Shown: positions 15,927-24,305, numbered from the stretch's first letter. The stretch is DNA of 64,000 nucleotides from Cellulomonas xiejunii (GCF_024508315.1 NZ_CP101987.1:2666001-2730000); one strand, 5' to 3'. The notes: generated by a model from the sequence alone, not told the origin. A program made the numbers and translations.

Positions 15927-16736
15927 TCAGGCGCCGAACCCGGCCTCCAGCGCATCGTCGATCACGTTGCGCACGTGGTCGGCGTGGTAGCTGTCGGGGC
16001 TCATGAACTCGATGCCGTGCAGCGTGCCCGACACCTCGGTGACGATCGACGTCTTGTCGTTGCGCGGGACCTGAGCGCTGTCGGCCGCCGGCACCTGGGG
16101 GTCGTCGGTGGAGGAGAACACCTGCAACGGGCCGGCGAACTGGTTGGCCTCTGCCCGCGCGTCGACCTCGCCGTACACGGCCGGGGGGCTCAGCGCGACG
16201 ACGGCGACGGCTCCCAGGTCGTCGGCCATCCCGGCGGCGAGCGTGCCGCCGGCGGACGCGCCGACGAACGCGACGCGCTGCGCGCCCGTGGCCTTCAGGA
16301 CGTCCAGGGCGGCCTGGAACCCGACCTCGCCGGACGCGCCCCAGTCGTACGTGGCCACGAGGTAGCCGGCGCCCGCGAGCCGCGCGAGCTCGCCCGACCA
16401 CTGGCAGACGTCACCGTCCACCTGGGGCGCGAACAGGACGCCGCGGTCGCCGGACCCGGCCCACGCGACCGTCGACGCGGCGGCGTCCTTGCCCACGGTG
16501 GCGTAGGCGACGCCCGCGGACAGGCACTCGGGCGGCTCCATGGCCGCCATCTCGACCGGTGCGCTCTCCAGCATCGTGGGGGTCTCGTCCGCGGTGATCT
16601 GCGCGGCGTCGCCGGTCTGGGGCTCGGTGCCGGCGGAGCACGACGCGAGCAGGCCGAGCGCGAGGGCGACGGCGGCAGCGGACCTCACGCGCGCGGTCGT
16701 CGGACGGGTGGGCACGGGGACGGGTTGCAGACGCAC
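15927..16736 (-). CDS. Alpha/beta-hydrolase lipoprotein (dienelactone-hydrolase-like)
   Basis: This 269-residue protein has a signal sequence and a lipobox ending at C33 (GLLASC), so it should be anchored on the outer face of the membrane. The mature part is a small alpha/beta-hydrolase. The nucleophile elbow is GASAGG (159-164, Ser161), a DWG segment lies upstream, the acid is probable in VFSSTDDPQVP, and a His is in the DSYHADHV segment near the C-terminus. Substrate is unknown; an esterase or cutinase-like role is possible. It is divergent from the HIT gene. Confidence 0.85.
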   Translation of the reverse strand: MRLQPVPVPTRPTTARVRSAAAVALALGLLASCSAGTEPQTGDAAQITADETPTMLESAPVEMAAMEPPECLSAGVAYATVGKDAAASTVAWAGSGDRGVLFAPQVDGDVCQWSGELARLAGAGYLVATYDWGASGEVGFQAALDVLKATGAQRVAFVGASAGGTLAAGMADDLGAVAVVALSPPAVYGEVDARAEANQFAGPLQVFSSTDDPQVPAADSAQVPRNDKTSIVTEVSGTLHGIEFMSPDSYHADHVRNVIDDALEAGFGA

Positions 16737-16835
16737 ATGCGATTCCTAGGCCGTCATCGGCGCAGGAACAAGACTCCCGTCGAGGCGTAAACGTTTCAGG
16801 AGCCCTCCGGAGGAGGACGCGCTACGGTGTGGCCC

Positions 16836-17282
16836 ATGCCGACGCTGTTCACCCGCATCATCGACGGCGAGATCCCCGGGCGCTTCGTCTGGGCCGACGA
16901 CCGCGCGGTCGTCCTGCTCACCATCGCCCCCATCACCGACGGGCACGCCCTGGTGATCCCGCGCGCCGAGGTCGAGCAGCTGACGGACGCCCCCGACGAC
17001 CTGCTGGCCCACCTCATGTCCGTCGCCGCGACGATCGGCCGCGCACAGCGCAGCGCGTGGGACGCGCCGCGCGCCGCACTCCTCGTCGCGGGCTTCGAGA
17101 TCCCGCACCTGCACCTGCACGTGCTGCCCGCCTGGGACGAGTCGAGCCTCTCGTTCGAGCACGCGCGCCACGACGTCCCCGCGGCGGCTCTCGACGCGGC
17201 GGCCGAGCGCCTGCGCGACGCGCTGCGCGCTGCGGGGCACGGCGCGCACGTCCCCACGGACGCGTCGTCGCCCGAGGTCTGA
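16836..17282 (+). CDS. HIT-family hydrolase
   Basis: This 148-residue histidine-triad protein has the conserved FTRIIDGEIPGRFVW start, the ITDGHALVIPR strand and the catalytic HLHLHV (His-x-His-x-His) motif near residues 90-95. HIT enzymes hydrolyse nucleoside phosphoramidates or dinucleotide polyphosphates. The residues before the triad read GFEIPHLHLHV instead of the commoner AGQ-type sequence, so it may be an atypical subclass. ATG 16836 gives the family-typical MPTLF start. GTG 16827, closer to the AGGAGG site, would add three residues and is equally plausible. Confidence 0.9.
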   Translation: MPTLFTRIIDGEIPGRFVWADDRAVVLLTIAPITDGHALVIPRAEVEQLTDAPDDLLAHLMSVAATIGRAQRSAWDAPRAALLVAGFEIPHLHLHVLPAWDESSLSFEHARHDVPAAALDAAAERLRDALRAAGHGAHVPTDASSPEV

Positions 17283-17362
17283 CGCCGGGCCGGGACCTGA
17301 CGCCGGGCCCGCCGGCCTGAGGCCAGAGCCCCGCGAGCCGTGGGCCGCGACGGGCGGTCACG

Positions 17363-18208
17363 TCACACGGCCGGGTCGTCCGGCCCCCAGGTCGCCAGCC
17401 GCAGCGTCCGGGCGTCGGTCGCGACGATGGCCTCGGCGTGGTCGCGCAGGGAGGCGACCGTGTCGACGCCCGCACGCACGAAGCGCCCCGACAGCGCGTC
17501 GAGGTCACCCGCCGCGAACCCCAGGACCAGGGCCGCCACCTCCTGCGGCGACGTCCAGTCCGTGCGCTCGGCGTGCACCGGCATCGCGGCGGTCATGTCG
17601 GTCGCGACGACCCCGGGCGCGAGGTCCAGCACGCGGATGCCCGCGTCCGCGTACTGGCGGTGCAGCTGGGTCGTCAGACGCGCGAGCGCGCCCTTGCTGA
17701 TCGCGTAGCCCGTGTACGAGGTCATCGCGCGGTGCCCCGCGCCGGAGTTCATGTTGAGCACGCGGCCCCCGCCTCGCGCGAGCATCCCCGGCAGCACCGC
17801 GTGGGTCGCCAGCAGCGGACCGCGCACGTTCGTCTCGACCACGCGCCACACGTCCTCGACGTCGTCCGCCGCGAACGGCAGCTCGGCGTGCTCGATGACG
17901 CCGGCGTTGTTGACCAGCAGGCCGATGCCGCCCTGCGAGGCCAGCCCCGCCTCGACGCGCGCGACCGCGTCCGCGACCGCGGTCGCGTCGACCAGGTCCG
18001 CCGCCGCCACCGTCACCGGCGCACCGAGCGCCCGCGCCTCGTCCGCGACCTCCTCGAGGCGCTCGCGCGTGCGGGCCACCAGTCCCAGCGCGTAGCCCTC
18101 GCGCGCGAGGGCGAGCGCGAGCCGGCGGCCGATCCCCCGACCGGCGCCGGTCACCAGAGCCGTGCGCGGGACGGGAAGCGGGGTGGGCAGGTCGGGCGCG
18201 GCGGTCAC
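17363..18208 (-). CDS. Short-chain dehydrogenase/reductase
   Basis: This 281-residue classical SDR has the NAD(P) motif TGAGRGIG near residues 18-25, NNAG in LLVNNAGVIEH, the catalytic Ser region in LNMNSGAG, and YAISK as the Tyr-x3-Lys pair. The C-terminal part includes DLAPGVVATDM. The substrate is not evident. GTG 18206-18208 is used; an in-frame ATG at 18236-18238 would add ten residues, and neither has a strong ribosome site. It is the last of four minus-strand genes (21089 to 17363) with small gaps, perhaps one transcript. Confidence 0.88.
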   Translation of the reverse strand: MTAAPDLPTPLPVPRTALVTGAGRGIGRRLALALAREGYALGLVARTRERLEEVADEARALGAPVTVAAADLVDATAVADAVARVEAGLASQGGIGLLVNNAGVIEHAELPFAADDVEDVWRVVETNVRGPLLATHAVLPGMLARGGGRVLNMNSGAGHRAMTSYTGYAISKGALARLTTQLHRQYADAGIRVLDLAPGVVATDMTAAMPVHAERTDWTSPQEVAALVLGFAAGDLDALSGRFVRAGVDTVASLRDHAEAIVATDARTLRLATWGPDDPAV

Positions 18209-18260
18209 GAGCCCATCGTGGCCCACGGTGCCCAGCATCGCCCACCCGGGCCCACGCGCG

Positions 18261-18785
18261 TCACGGCGTGTCGACGACCGCCCGCAGGTCCTCGAGCGTG
18301 ATGCGGCCCTGGTACGGCACGCCGTCGACGACCAGGGTCGGCGTGCCCGGGACGTCCAGCTCGATGCCGCTCTCGTAGTCGGTCTGCACCGAGCGCGCGT
18401 ACCGGTCCGCGGGCGCGCCGACGATCTGCTCGGGGTCGAGGCCGAGCTCGCGCGCGTAGCCCACCAGGTCGTCATCGGTGAGGGCGTCCTGGTGCGCGAA
18501 CAGCAGCTGCTGCATCGGCCAGAACTGCCCGTGCGCCCCCGCGGCCTCGGCCGCGAGCGCCGCGGCGAGGGCGTGCGGGTGCACCTGGAAGAGCGGGAAG
18601 TGCCGCCACACCAGCCGGACCCGCCCTCCGGACTCCTCGACGAGGCGGCGCAGCACCGGCTCGGCGTCGCGGGAGTGCGGGCACTCGAGGTCGCCGTACT
18701 CGACGATCGTCACCGGCGCGCCGGGCTCGCCCAGGACGTGGCGGTCGGGGTCGGTGCTCACCTCGGGGAGGTCGGGCGACGTCAT
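18261..18785 (-). CDS. DsbA-like thioredoxin-fold protein with single-Cys active site
   Basis: This 174-residue protein has a DsbA/thioredoxin_4 fold: GAPVTIVEYGDLECPHS at the active site, an all-helical insertion, and the cis-Pro segment VPGTPTLVVDG. The active site is C-P-H-S, not C-x-x-C, so the resolving cysteine is absent. No signal peptide is present, so it is cytoplasmic. Such single-Cys relatives may work with another thiol, as peroxidases or isomerases, or be inactive in disulphide exchange. It lies between an epimerase gene (45-nt gap) and the SDR gene on the same strand. Confidence 0.88.
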   Translation of the reverse strand: MTSPDLPEVSTDPDRHVLGEPGAPVTIVEYGDLECPHSRDAEPVLRRLVEESGGRVRLVWRHFPLFQVHPHALAAALAAEAAGAHGQFWPMQQLLFAHQDALTDDDLVGYARELGLDPEQIVGAPADRYARSVQTDYESGIELDVPGTPTLVVDGVPYQGRITLEDLRAVVDTP

Positions 18786-18829
18786 GCGCCCAGCGTGCCG
18801 TGTGGCGACGGTCGTCGCACCCCGTCGCG

Positions 18830-19864
18830 TCAGGCGCCGCGGGCCCGCAGGGGTGGGCTCGCCGTGCCGCTGCCATCCGCGATCCCCCGGACGACCTCGT
18901 GCAGGGCCTGCGCGCCCGTGAACCGCGGGCGCCAGTCGAGCTCACGCTCCGCGCGCGTCGTGTCCAGCACGGGCGCCGACGTCCCCAGGTCGAGCCACCC
19001 GGGACCCACGGGCACCACCCGCGCACGCCACCCCGCGGACACCGCGGCACGCGCGAGGCCGGCCGGCACCTCACGCAGGCGCCCGGCGGATACCAGCGCG
19101 GCGACGTCGGGGCCACGCAGGACGCCCGGTCCGGCGACGTTGAAGCCGCCACGCACCTGGCGGACGACGGCCTCGCGGAACGCGTCGGCGAGGTCGTCGG
19201 CGTGCACGGCCTGGACGCGTACGCCGCGTGGCCAGGGCAGGACCGGGACGCGCCCGTCCAGGACCCGCCCGGGAACGAGCGGGCCGAGGAAGTAGCGGGC
19301 GATCTCGTGGCCCGCGTCGCGCTGGAAGACCAGCGCCGGGCGCACGCGCGCGACCACGAGCGACGTCTGCGCCTCCGCGCGGTCCAGCAGCGTCTCCACC
19401 GCGGCCTTGTCGACGCTGTACTGCGAGGACGGCACGCCGTCGGTCGGCCAGGTCTCGTCACGCGGGACCTCGTCGCGCGACGGCGAGTACGCACCGACCG
19501 AGGACGCGACGACCAGGTGCGGCACCCCGGCCCGCACGGCCGCGCGCACGACCCGGTGCGTCCCCACGACGTTGGTCGCCAGCAACCGCGCACGGTCGTG
19601 CGTGGGCTGCAGCGCCCACGCCAGGTGGACCACGGCGTCGGCGCCGGCGAACGCGTCCGCGAGCGCCACGACGACCTGTCCCGCCGCGTCGTCGGCGCCG
19701 ATGTCGCACGCCACCCACGTCGCCACGTCGTAGGACGGCGGCGGGCGGTCCTGCGGGACCCGGCGCGCGACGGCGACCACCGAGGTCACGGTGGAGTCCT
19801 GCGCGAGGCGACGCAGGACGGCCGTGCCGACGTTGCCGCTCGCCCCGACGACCACGACTCTCAT
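18830..19864 (-). CDS. NAD-dependent epimerase/dehydratase family protein
   Basis: This 344-residue extended SDR starts with VVVGASGNVGTAVL (NAD(P)-binding glycine motif), has VVHLAWAL and TNVVGTHRVVRAA, and carries the catalytic YSVDKAAVE (Tyr-x3-Lys). The C-terminal half resembles nucleoside-sugar epimerases and hydroxysteroid dehydrogenase-like reductases. It follows the alcohol dehydrogenase gene with a 28-nt gap, so co-transcription is likely. No sugar-nucleotide genes are nearby, and the substrate cannot be named. Confidence 0.88.
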   Translation of the reverse strand: MRVVVVGASGNVGTAVLRRLAQDSTVTSVVAVARRVPQDRPPPSYDVATWVACDIGADDAAGQVVVALADAFAGADAVVHLAWALQPTHDRARLLATNVVGTHRVVRAAVRAGVPHLVVASSVGAYSPSRDEVPRDETWPTDGVPSSQYSVDKAAVETLLDRAEAQTSLVVARVRPALVFQRDAGHEIARYFLGPLVPGRVLDGRVPVLPWPRGVRVQAVHADDLADAFREAVVRQVRGGFNVAGPGVLRGPDVAALVSAGRLREVPAGLARAAVSAGWRARVVPVGPGWLDLGTSAPVLDTTRAERELDWRPRFTGAQALHEVVRGIADGSGTASPPLRARGA

Positions 19865-19892
19865 GGGTACCTCCCGCAGGGTGCGGCGTCGC

Positions 19893-21089
19893 TCACGACG
19901 ACGGGTCGAGGACGACCTTGATGCAGCCGTCGGCCTTGCGCTGGAACACGTCGTACGCCTGGGGTGCCTGTTCGAGCGGCACGCGGTGGGTGCGCAGGTC
20001 CGCCACGGCGAGGGGGTCGGACGCGTCGGTGACGAGCGGCAGCAGGTCGTCGTACCACCGCCGCACGTTGGCCTGCCCGAAGCGGAGGGTGAGCTGGCGG
20101 TCGAACACGTCCATCATCGGGATCGGGTCCAGCGCGCCGCCGTACACACCGACGACCGACACCGTCGCGCCACGGCGGGCGACGCCGATCGCGGTGTGCA
20201 GCGCCGCCATGCGGTCCACGGCCGCCTTCTCGATGAGCGGGCGCGCCAGGGTGTCCGGCAGGAAGGCGGCGGCGCGCTGCCCCGCGGCGGCGAGCGGCGA
20301 GCCGTGCGCCTCCATGCCGACGGCCTCGACGACGGCGTCCGCTCCGCGCCCGTGCGTGCGGTCCCGCACCGCGCCGACGACGTCGTCGGTGCGGGCCGCG
20401 TCGAGGACGTCGACGCCGTTGCGCGACGCCATGAGCAGCCGCTCGGCGACGATGTCGATCCCGATGACGCGCTCGGCCCCGCGGTGCAGCGCGATGCGCG
20501 CAGCCATCTGCCCGATGGGCCCCAGCCCGACGACCGCGACCGTGCCGCCCGGGGGCACGTCCGCGTACTCGACGGCCTGCCACGCGGTGGGCAGGACGTC
20601 GGACAGGTAGAGGTACGTCTCGTCGGGCCGACCGTCGTCGGGCACGACCAGGGGCCCGTACTGCGCCTGCGGGACGCGCAGGTACTGCGCCTGCCCGCCC
20701 GGCACGCTGCCGTAGAGCGAGGTGTACCCGAACAGCGCCGCGCCCTTGCCGGCACCCCGCACCTGGGTCGTCTCGCACTGGCTCTGCAGCCCCAGCGCGC
20801 ACATGTGACAGGTGCCGCACGCGATGCCGAACGGGACGACGACCCGGTCGCCGACCTTCAGGCGTCGGCCCGCCTCCGGGCCCACCTCCTCGACCACGCC
20901 CATCGCCTCGTGGCCCAGAACGTCACCCGGCTTCAGGAACGCTCCGAGGACCGAGTACAGGTGCAGGTCCGACCCGCACACCGCCGTCGACGTCACACGG
21001 ATCACCGCGTCGGTCGGCTCCTGCACCCGGGGGTCCGGGACGTCCTCGACCCGCACCTGCTCGCGTCCCTGCCACGTCAGTGCCCGCAT
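19893..21089 (-). CDS. Zinc-dependent alcohol dehydrogenase (formaldehyde-dehydrogenase-like)
   Basis: This 398-residue medium-chain dehydrogenase has the catalytic zinc ligands in AVCGSDLHLY and GHEAMG, a structural zinc loop with four cysteines (CGTCHMCALGLQSQC), and the NAD motif VVGLGPIGQ. Length and the long segment before the Rossmann domain (GSVPGGQAQYLRVPQAQYGPL) fit the glutathione-independent formaldehyde/threonine-type subgroup. ATG 21087-21089 matches the MRALTWQG start of the family. It leads the four-gene minus-strand group and is divergent from the amidoligase operon. Confidence 0.92.
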   Translation of the reverse strand: MRALTWQGREQVRVEDVPDPRVQEPTDAVIRVTSTAVCGSDLHLYSVLGAFLKPGDVLGHEAMGVVEEVGPEAGRRLKVGDRVVVPFGIACGTCHMCALGLQSQCETTQVRGAGKGAALFGYTSLYGSVPGGQAQYLRVPQAQYGPLVVPDDGRPDETYLYLSDVLPTAWQAVEYADVPPGGTVAVVGLGPIGQMAARIALHRGAERVIGIDIVAERLLMASRNGVDVLDAARTDDVVGAVRDRTHGRGADAVVEAVGMEAHGSPLAAAGQRAAAFLPDTLARPLIEKAAVDRMAALHTAIGVARRGATVSVVGVYGGALDPIPMMDVFDRQLTLRFGQANVRRWYDDLLPLVTDASDPLAVADLRTHRVPLEQAPQAYDVFQRKADGCIKVVLDPSS

Positions 21090-21282
21090 CGGCCCACCGT
21101 CCTCTTCGCTCGTCCAGGTCGTCAGCCACCGTCGCACCGGTCCGCCCGGCCCGCATCCGCAAGGTGTGGCCCCCCGTCGCCGGGACGTCCGCGGGGCGAG
21201 CAGTTCACGCGACCGCTCCACATCCAGGACGCGAGCCGCGTTTCCACGGTGCACGCAGTCACCCGAACCTGGAGGAGCCACC

Positions 21283-21828
21283 ATGAAGCCGACCCCCACC
21301 CCCACCCGGCGCCACCGCCGACTCGTCGCCGTCGGCGCTCTCACCGCGGGCATGTCCGTGGCCTGCGCGGGAGGCGCCCTGGCCGTCGCACCCGAGTCGG
21401 CCCTCTCGCGCACGGTGTCGGGCGCGCTGCAGAGCGTCGGCATCGAGTGGCAGGGCATGCCCGAGGGGTACACGCCCGACCAGTACGCCGCCTTCTGGGA
21501 CGCCGGCTACACGTGGGGCGACGCGCAGCACCTCTCCGAGCTGTGGGACCTCGACATGATCGAGACGAAGGCCCGTGCCGGGCAGCTGCTCGTCGACGGG
21601 CAGGCCCTGCCGATCACGCCGGGCACCTACCCCGAGGCCGGTGCCGACGCCACGTCCGTCGCGTTCGACGCGCTGTGGTCGGCCGGGTACACGTACGAGG
21701 ACGTCCAGGCGCTCTCGGCCCTGTGGAGCACCGACGACGCCGAGACCAAGGCCCGGGCCGGGCAGGCGCTCGTCGACGGGCAGACGCTGCCCGTCGCGCC
21801 GAGCGGCACCGCGACCGCGGGGTCCTGA
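21283..21828 (+). CDS. Secreted protein with two W-AGY/KARAGQ repeats
   Basis: The 181-residue product has an Arg-rich start and a hydrophobic signal peptide (about 13-35), and no membrane anchor after it. The mature part has a short helix ending in VGIEWQGMPEGYT (53-64), then two repeats of about 42 residues, at 69-110 and 128-170. Each follows the pattern W-x-AGY, LWxxD, E-T-KARAGQ, LVDGQ-x-LP, and their last 15 residues are nearly identical. I recognise no named domain. A GGAGGAG site lies 6 nt before ATG 21283. It is first in an operon with an amidoligase-like gene (4-nt gap), a sigma factor and a membrane paralogue of itself. It may be a secreted ligand, scaffold or competitor for that paralogue; this is inference. 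Confidence 0.85.
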   Translation: MKPTPTPTRRHRRLVAVGALTAGMSVACAGGALAVAPESALSRTVSGALQSVGIEWQGMPEGYTPDQYAAFWDAGYTWGDAQHLSELWDLDMIETKARAGQLLVDGQALPITPGTYPEAGADATSVAFDALWSAGYTYEDVQALSALWSTDDAETKARAGQALVDGQTLPVAPSGTATAGS

Positions 21829-21832
21829 CCCG

Positions 21833-22978
21833 ATGACGTCCGGCATGCTGGACCACCTGCACCGCGAGGAGACGACCATCGAGACGGACGGCCTGACGCT
21901 GCGCACCGGCGTCGAGATCGAGCTGCTCGCACCCGTCGGGTCCGACCGGCAGGCCCTCGCGGACGTCCTCGCCGCCCGCAGCGGCGGTGCGGTGCGGCGG
22001 TCCTTCCACACCGACAGCGAGCCGTCGGCCGTGCCGGGCGTCGGCGTCTTCCGCCACCTGTCCCCCGCCTTCGACGTCGTCGACGGGCGCGGCCGGCCGC
22101 TGGCCCGGCTCGTCGACGACGTCACCATCGAGGCGGACCTCGCCCCGGTGCCCGGCAGGCGTGACCTGCCGGGGCACCGGGGCTGGTACCGGGTGCTGTG
22201 CGACGACCCGCGCCTCCTGCGGCTCGTCGAACGGCACGCGGACCCGGACGCGCCGCTCGCGGACGTCCTGCGACCCGTCGCCGACCTGTTCGGCGCCACG
22301 GTCGAGGTGTTCCCCGGTGCCGCGCGCGTCAACGACGCGACGGGGGCGAGCATCGCGGTGGCGATGGCCCTGCCGCCAGGACGTGAGCGCCCGTGCGAGG
22401 TCGTGACGCCGCCGCTCGAGCGGGCCCACGCCCGGGCGCTGGAGAACCTGCTGGCCCCGGCCCGCGACCTCGGGTTCACCGTGCCGCACGAGGCCGCGGT
22501 GCACGTGCACGTCGACGGCGGGCCGTTCCGGGACCCGGCGGCGTTCGCGAACCTCGTGCGGCTCTTCGCGCACTGGCGCGAGCCCCTGTGGGAGGCGCTG
22601 GGCACCAACCCCGCGTGCCGCCGGCTGGCGCCGCTGCCCGGAGCGCTCGTCGACCTCGTCGAGCGCGACCACCCGCGGACGCCCGAGGGCTGGGCGCGGC
22701 TGCAGCGCGACGCGCACGCGGTCGGGCTGACCAAGTACGCCGACGTCAACCTCACGCAGCTCGTCAGCCCGCGGCCCCTGCGCGACACGGTCGAGGTGCG
22801 GGTCCTGCCCGGCTCGATCGACGGTCACGACGTGGTCCGTCGGGCACGCGTCGTCGAGCGGCTGCTGCTGCGGTGCCTCGACGCGCGCCCCGTGCCCTCA
22901 CCGGGAGCCGACGCCGTCCACGACCCGGGCCGGGCGCTCGACGCGCTCGCGGGCGGGCACCGGGAGGTGACGCGATGA
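21833..22978 (+). CDS. Putative amidoligase (glutamine-synthetase-fold)
   Basis: This 381-residue protein matches the predicted amidoligase family (Amidoligase_2, a glutamine synthetase/GCS-like fold proposed to form peptide or amide bonds with ATP). It has GVEIEL at 26-31, CEVVTPPLE at 188-196, HVHVD at 224-228 (metal-binding His and Asp), TKYADVNL at 300-307, and VEVRVLPGS at 320-328. The family's typical Glu residues in GVEIE, EVVTP and VEVR are all kept, so the enzyme should be active. ATG 21833 lies 4 nt after the preceding stop and the gene's end overlaps the sigma gene by ATGA, so coupling is strong. The substrate is unknown; a peptide or the repeat proteins' Lys, Glu or Asp side chains are possible. 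Confidence 0.85.
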   Translation: MTSGMLDHLHREETTIETDGLTLRTGVEIELLAPVGSDRQALADVLAARSGGAVRRSFHTDSEPSAVPGVGVFRHLSPAFDVVDGRGRPLARLVDDVTIEADLAPVPGRRDLPGHRGWYRVLCDDPRLLRLVERHADPDAPLADVLRPVADLFGATVEVFPGAARVNDATGASIAVAMALPPGRERPCEVVTPPLERAHARALENLLAPARDLGFTVPHEAAVHVHVDGGPFRDPAAFANLVRLFAHWREPLWEALGTNPACRRLAPLPGALVDLVERDHPRTPEGWARLQRDAHAVGLTKYADVNLTQLVSPRPLRDTVEVRVLPGSIDGHDVVRRARVVERLLLRCLDARPVPSPGADAVHDPGRALDALAGGHREVTR

Positions 22979-23568
22979 GCGTGTGGACCCAGACGTCCCG
23001 CCCCGACAGCGCCGCCGTCCCGGTGGTCCGACCGCTGCACGCCGTGACCGGTGCAGTCGCGAGCGGCACGCCGGAGCACCACCTCGACGAGGTGGTGCGG
23101 GCCCACCTGCCCGCACTGCTGCGGTACGCCACGGTGCTGACCGGCGACGGGCACACCGCGGCCGACCTCGTGCAGGAGGTCCTGCTGCGCGCGCACGTGC
23201 GCTGGACCCGCATCGGCCTCATGGAACGGCCCGACCTGTACCTGCGCCGCATGGTCACCAACGAGCACCTGTCGTGGCGGCGGCGCTGGCACGTGCGCAC
23301 CGTGCACCCGTCGAGCGACGACGTGCTCGCGGCGCATGCCGACCCGGCGCACGACCACGCGCACCGCGTCGTCGAGGACGACGCCCTCTGGCGGCGGCTG
23401 TCCGAGCTTCCCCCGCGCCAACGCGCCGTCCTGGTGCTGAGGTACTACGAGGGCCTCGCCGACCTGGAGATCGCCCAGGTCCTGGGGACCTCCGCCGCGA
23501 CCGTCCGCTCCCACGCGTCCCGCGCGCTCGCCACGCTGCGGGTCGCCGACCTCACCACGGAGTCCTGA
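22975..23568 (+). CDS. SigE-family ECF RNA polymerase sigma factor
   Basis: This 197-residue ECF sigma factor has, after a Ser/Thr-rich N-terminal tail (1-35), region 2 with LLRYATVLTGDGHTAADLVQEV and YLRRMVTNEHLSWRRR (-10 recognition), a linker, and region 4 with LPPRQRAVLVLRYYEGL and IAQVLGTSAATVRSHASRAL (-35 helix-turn-helix). It resembles the actinobacterial SigE-family group. It overlaps the amidoligase gene by 4 nt and the next gene by 1 nt (TGATG). The following membrane protein is in the usual position of an anti-sigma factor. No ECF-type promoter was recognised in the 193-bp gap before the operon, so autoregulation is untested. Confidence 0.93.
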   Translation: MSVWTQTSRPDSAAVPVVRPLHAVTGAVASGTPEHHLDEVVRAHLPALLRYATVLTGDGHTAADLVQEVLLRAHVRWTRIGLMERPDLYLRRMVTNEHLSWRRRWHVRTVHPSSDDVLAAHADPAHDHAHRVVEDDALWRRLSELPPRQRAVLVLRYYEGLADLEIAQVLGTSAATVRSHASRALATLRVADLTTES

Positions 23569-24299
23569 TGACCGAGCACGTGCGACCAGTCCCCGGTGCC
23601 CCCGACGGCGACGGGCCGTCGCGGACGACCGACGACCCCCACCGGGACCTGCTGGCCGAGCGCATCGCCCGGTCGCTGCGTTCCCGCGACGCGTCCGCGC
23701 CCGACGCCGGCGAGGTGGCGGCGCGCGTCGAGGCACGGCTGGCCGCACAACCGGCGTCGCACCGCGCGGCTGCCCGTCTGAGGTCCAGCCGCGGTGCGCG
23801 CATCGCCGCCGTCGGGGTGGTCACGTCGAGCCTGGCCGTCACCGGCGCCGGCGCCGCCGCGGCGGCGAACCCGTACTCGCCCATGGCGCAGACGGTCGAG
23901 AACGTCGTCCGCGCCGTCGGCCTCGAGTGGAGCGCGATGCCGTCCGGCTACACGCGCGAGCAGCACGACGCGCTCTGGGGTGCGGGGTTCGAGATCGAGG
24001 ACGTCACCGCGCTCGAGGAGCTGTGGGGCACGGACACGACCCAGACCAAGGCACGTGCCGGGCAGATGCTGCTCGACGGGCTGGCGCCGCCCGTCGCGCC
24101 CGGCTCGATGACGGCGGACACGACCACCACCCAGCTGGAGGCCCTGTGGGCCGCGGGGTACGTGTGGGAGGACGCGCTCGCGCTGGCCGAGCTGTGGGGC
24201 GTCGACGTGAGCGAGGCCAAGGCACGCGCGGCGTCGACGGTCCACCAGGGGCAGGCGCTGCCGCTGCCGCCGTCGGGACCCGTCGGCGGCCAGGGCTGA
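23568..24299 (+). CDS. Membrane protein with anti-sigma-like layout and outer W-AGY/KARAGQ repeats
   Basis: The 243-residue product has a cytoplasmic N-terminal part (1-77) with an acidic helix and an Arg/Ala-rich helix, one hydrophobic segment (about 78-100), and an outer part paralogous to the secreted protein at the start of the operon. That part reads AVGLEWSAMPSGYT (116-129), then repeats at 134-177 and 191-233 with W-x-AGY/F, EDxxALxxLWGxD, KARAG. The layout and gene order (sigma then membrane protein, 1-nt overlap) are those of an anti-sigma factor with an outer sensory domain, but no zinc-binding ZAS motif (H-x3-C-x2-C) is present. Anti-sigma function is inference. The hydrophobic segment could alternatively be a cleaved signal. 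Confidence 0.82.
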   Translation: MTEHVRPVPGAPDGDGPSRTTDDPHRDLLAERIARSLRSRDASAPDAGEVAARVEARLAAQPASHRAAARLRSSRGARIAAVGVVTSSLAVTGAGAAAAANPYSPMAQTVENVVRAVGLEWSAMPSGYTREQHDALWGAGFEIEDVTALEELWGTDTTQTKARAGQMLLDGLAPPVAPGSMTADTTTTQLEALWAAGYVWEDALALAELWGVDVSEAKARAASTVHQGQALPLPPSGPVGGQG

Positions 24300-24305
24300 G
24301 CGGCC

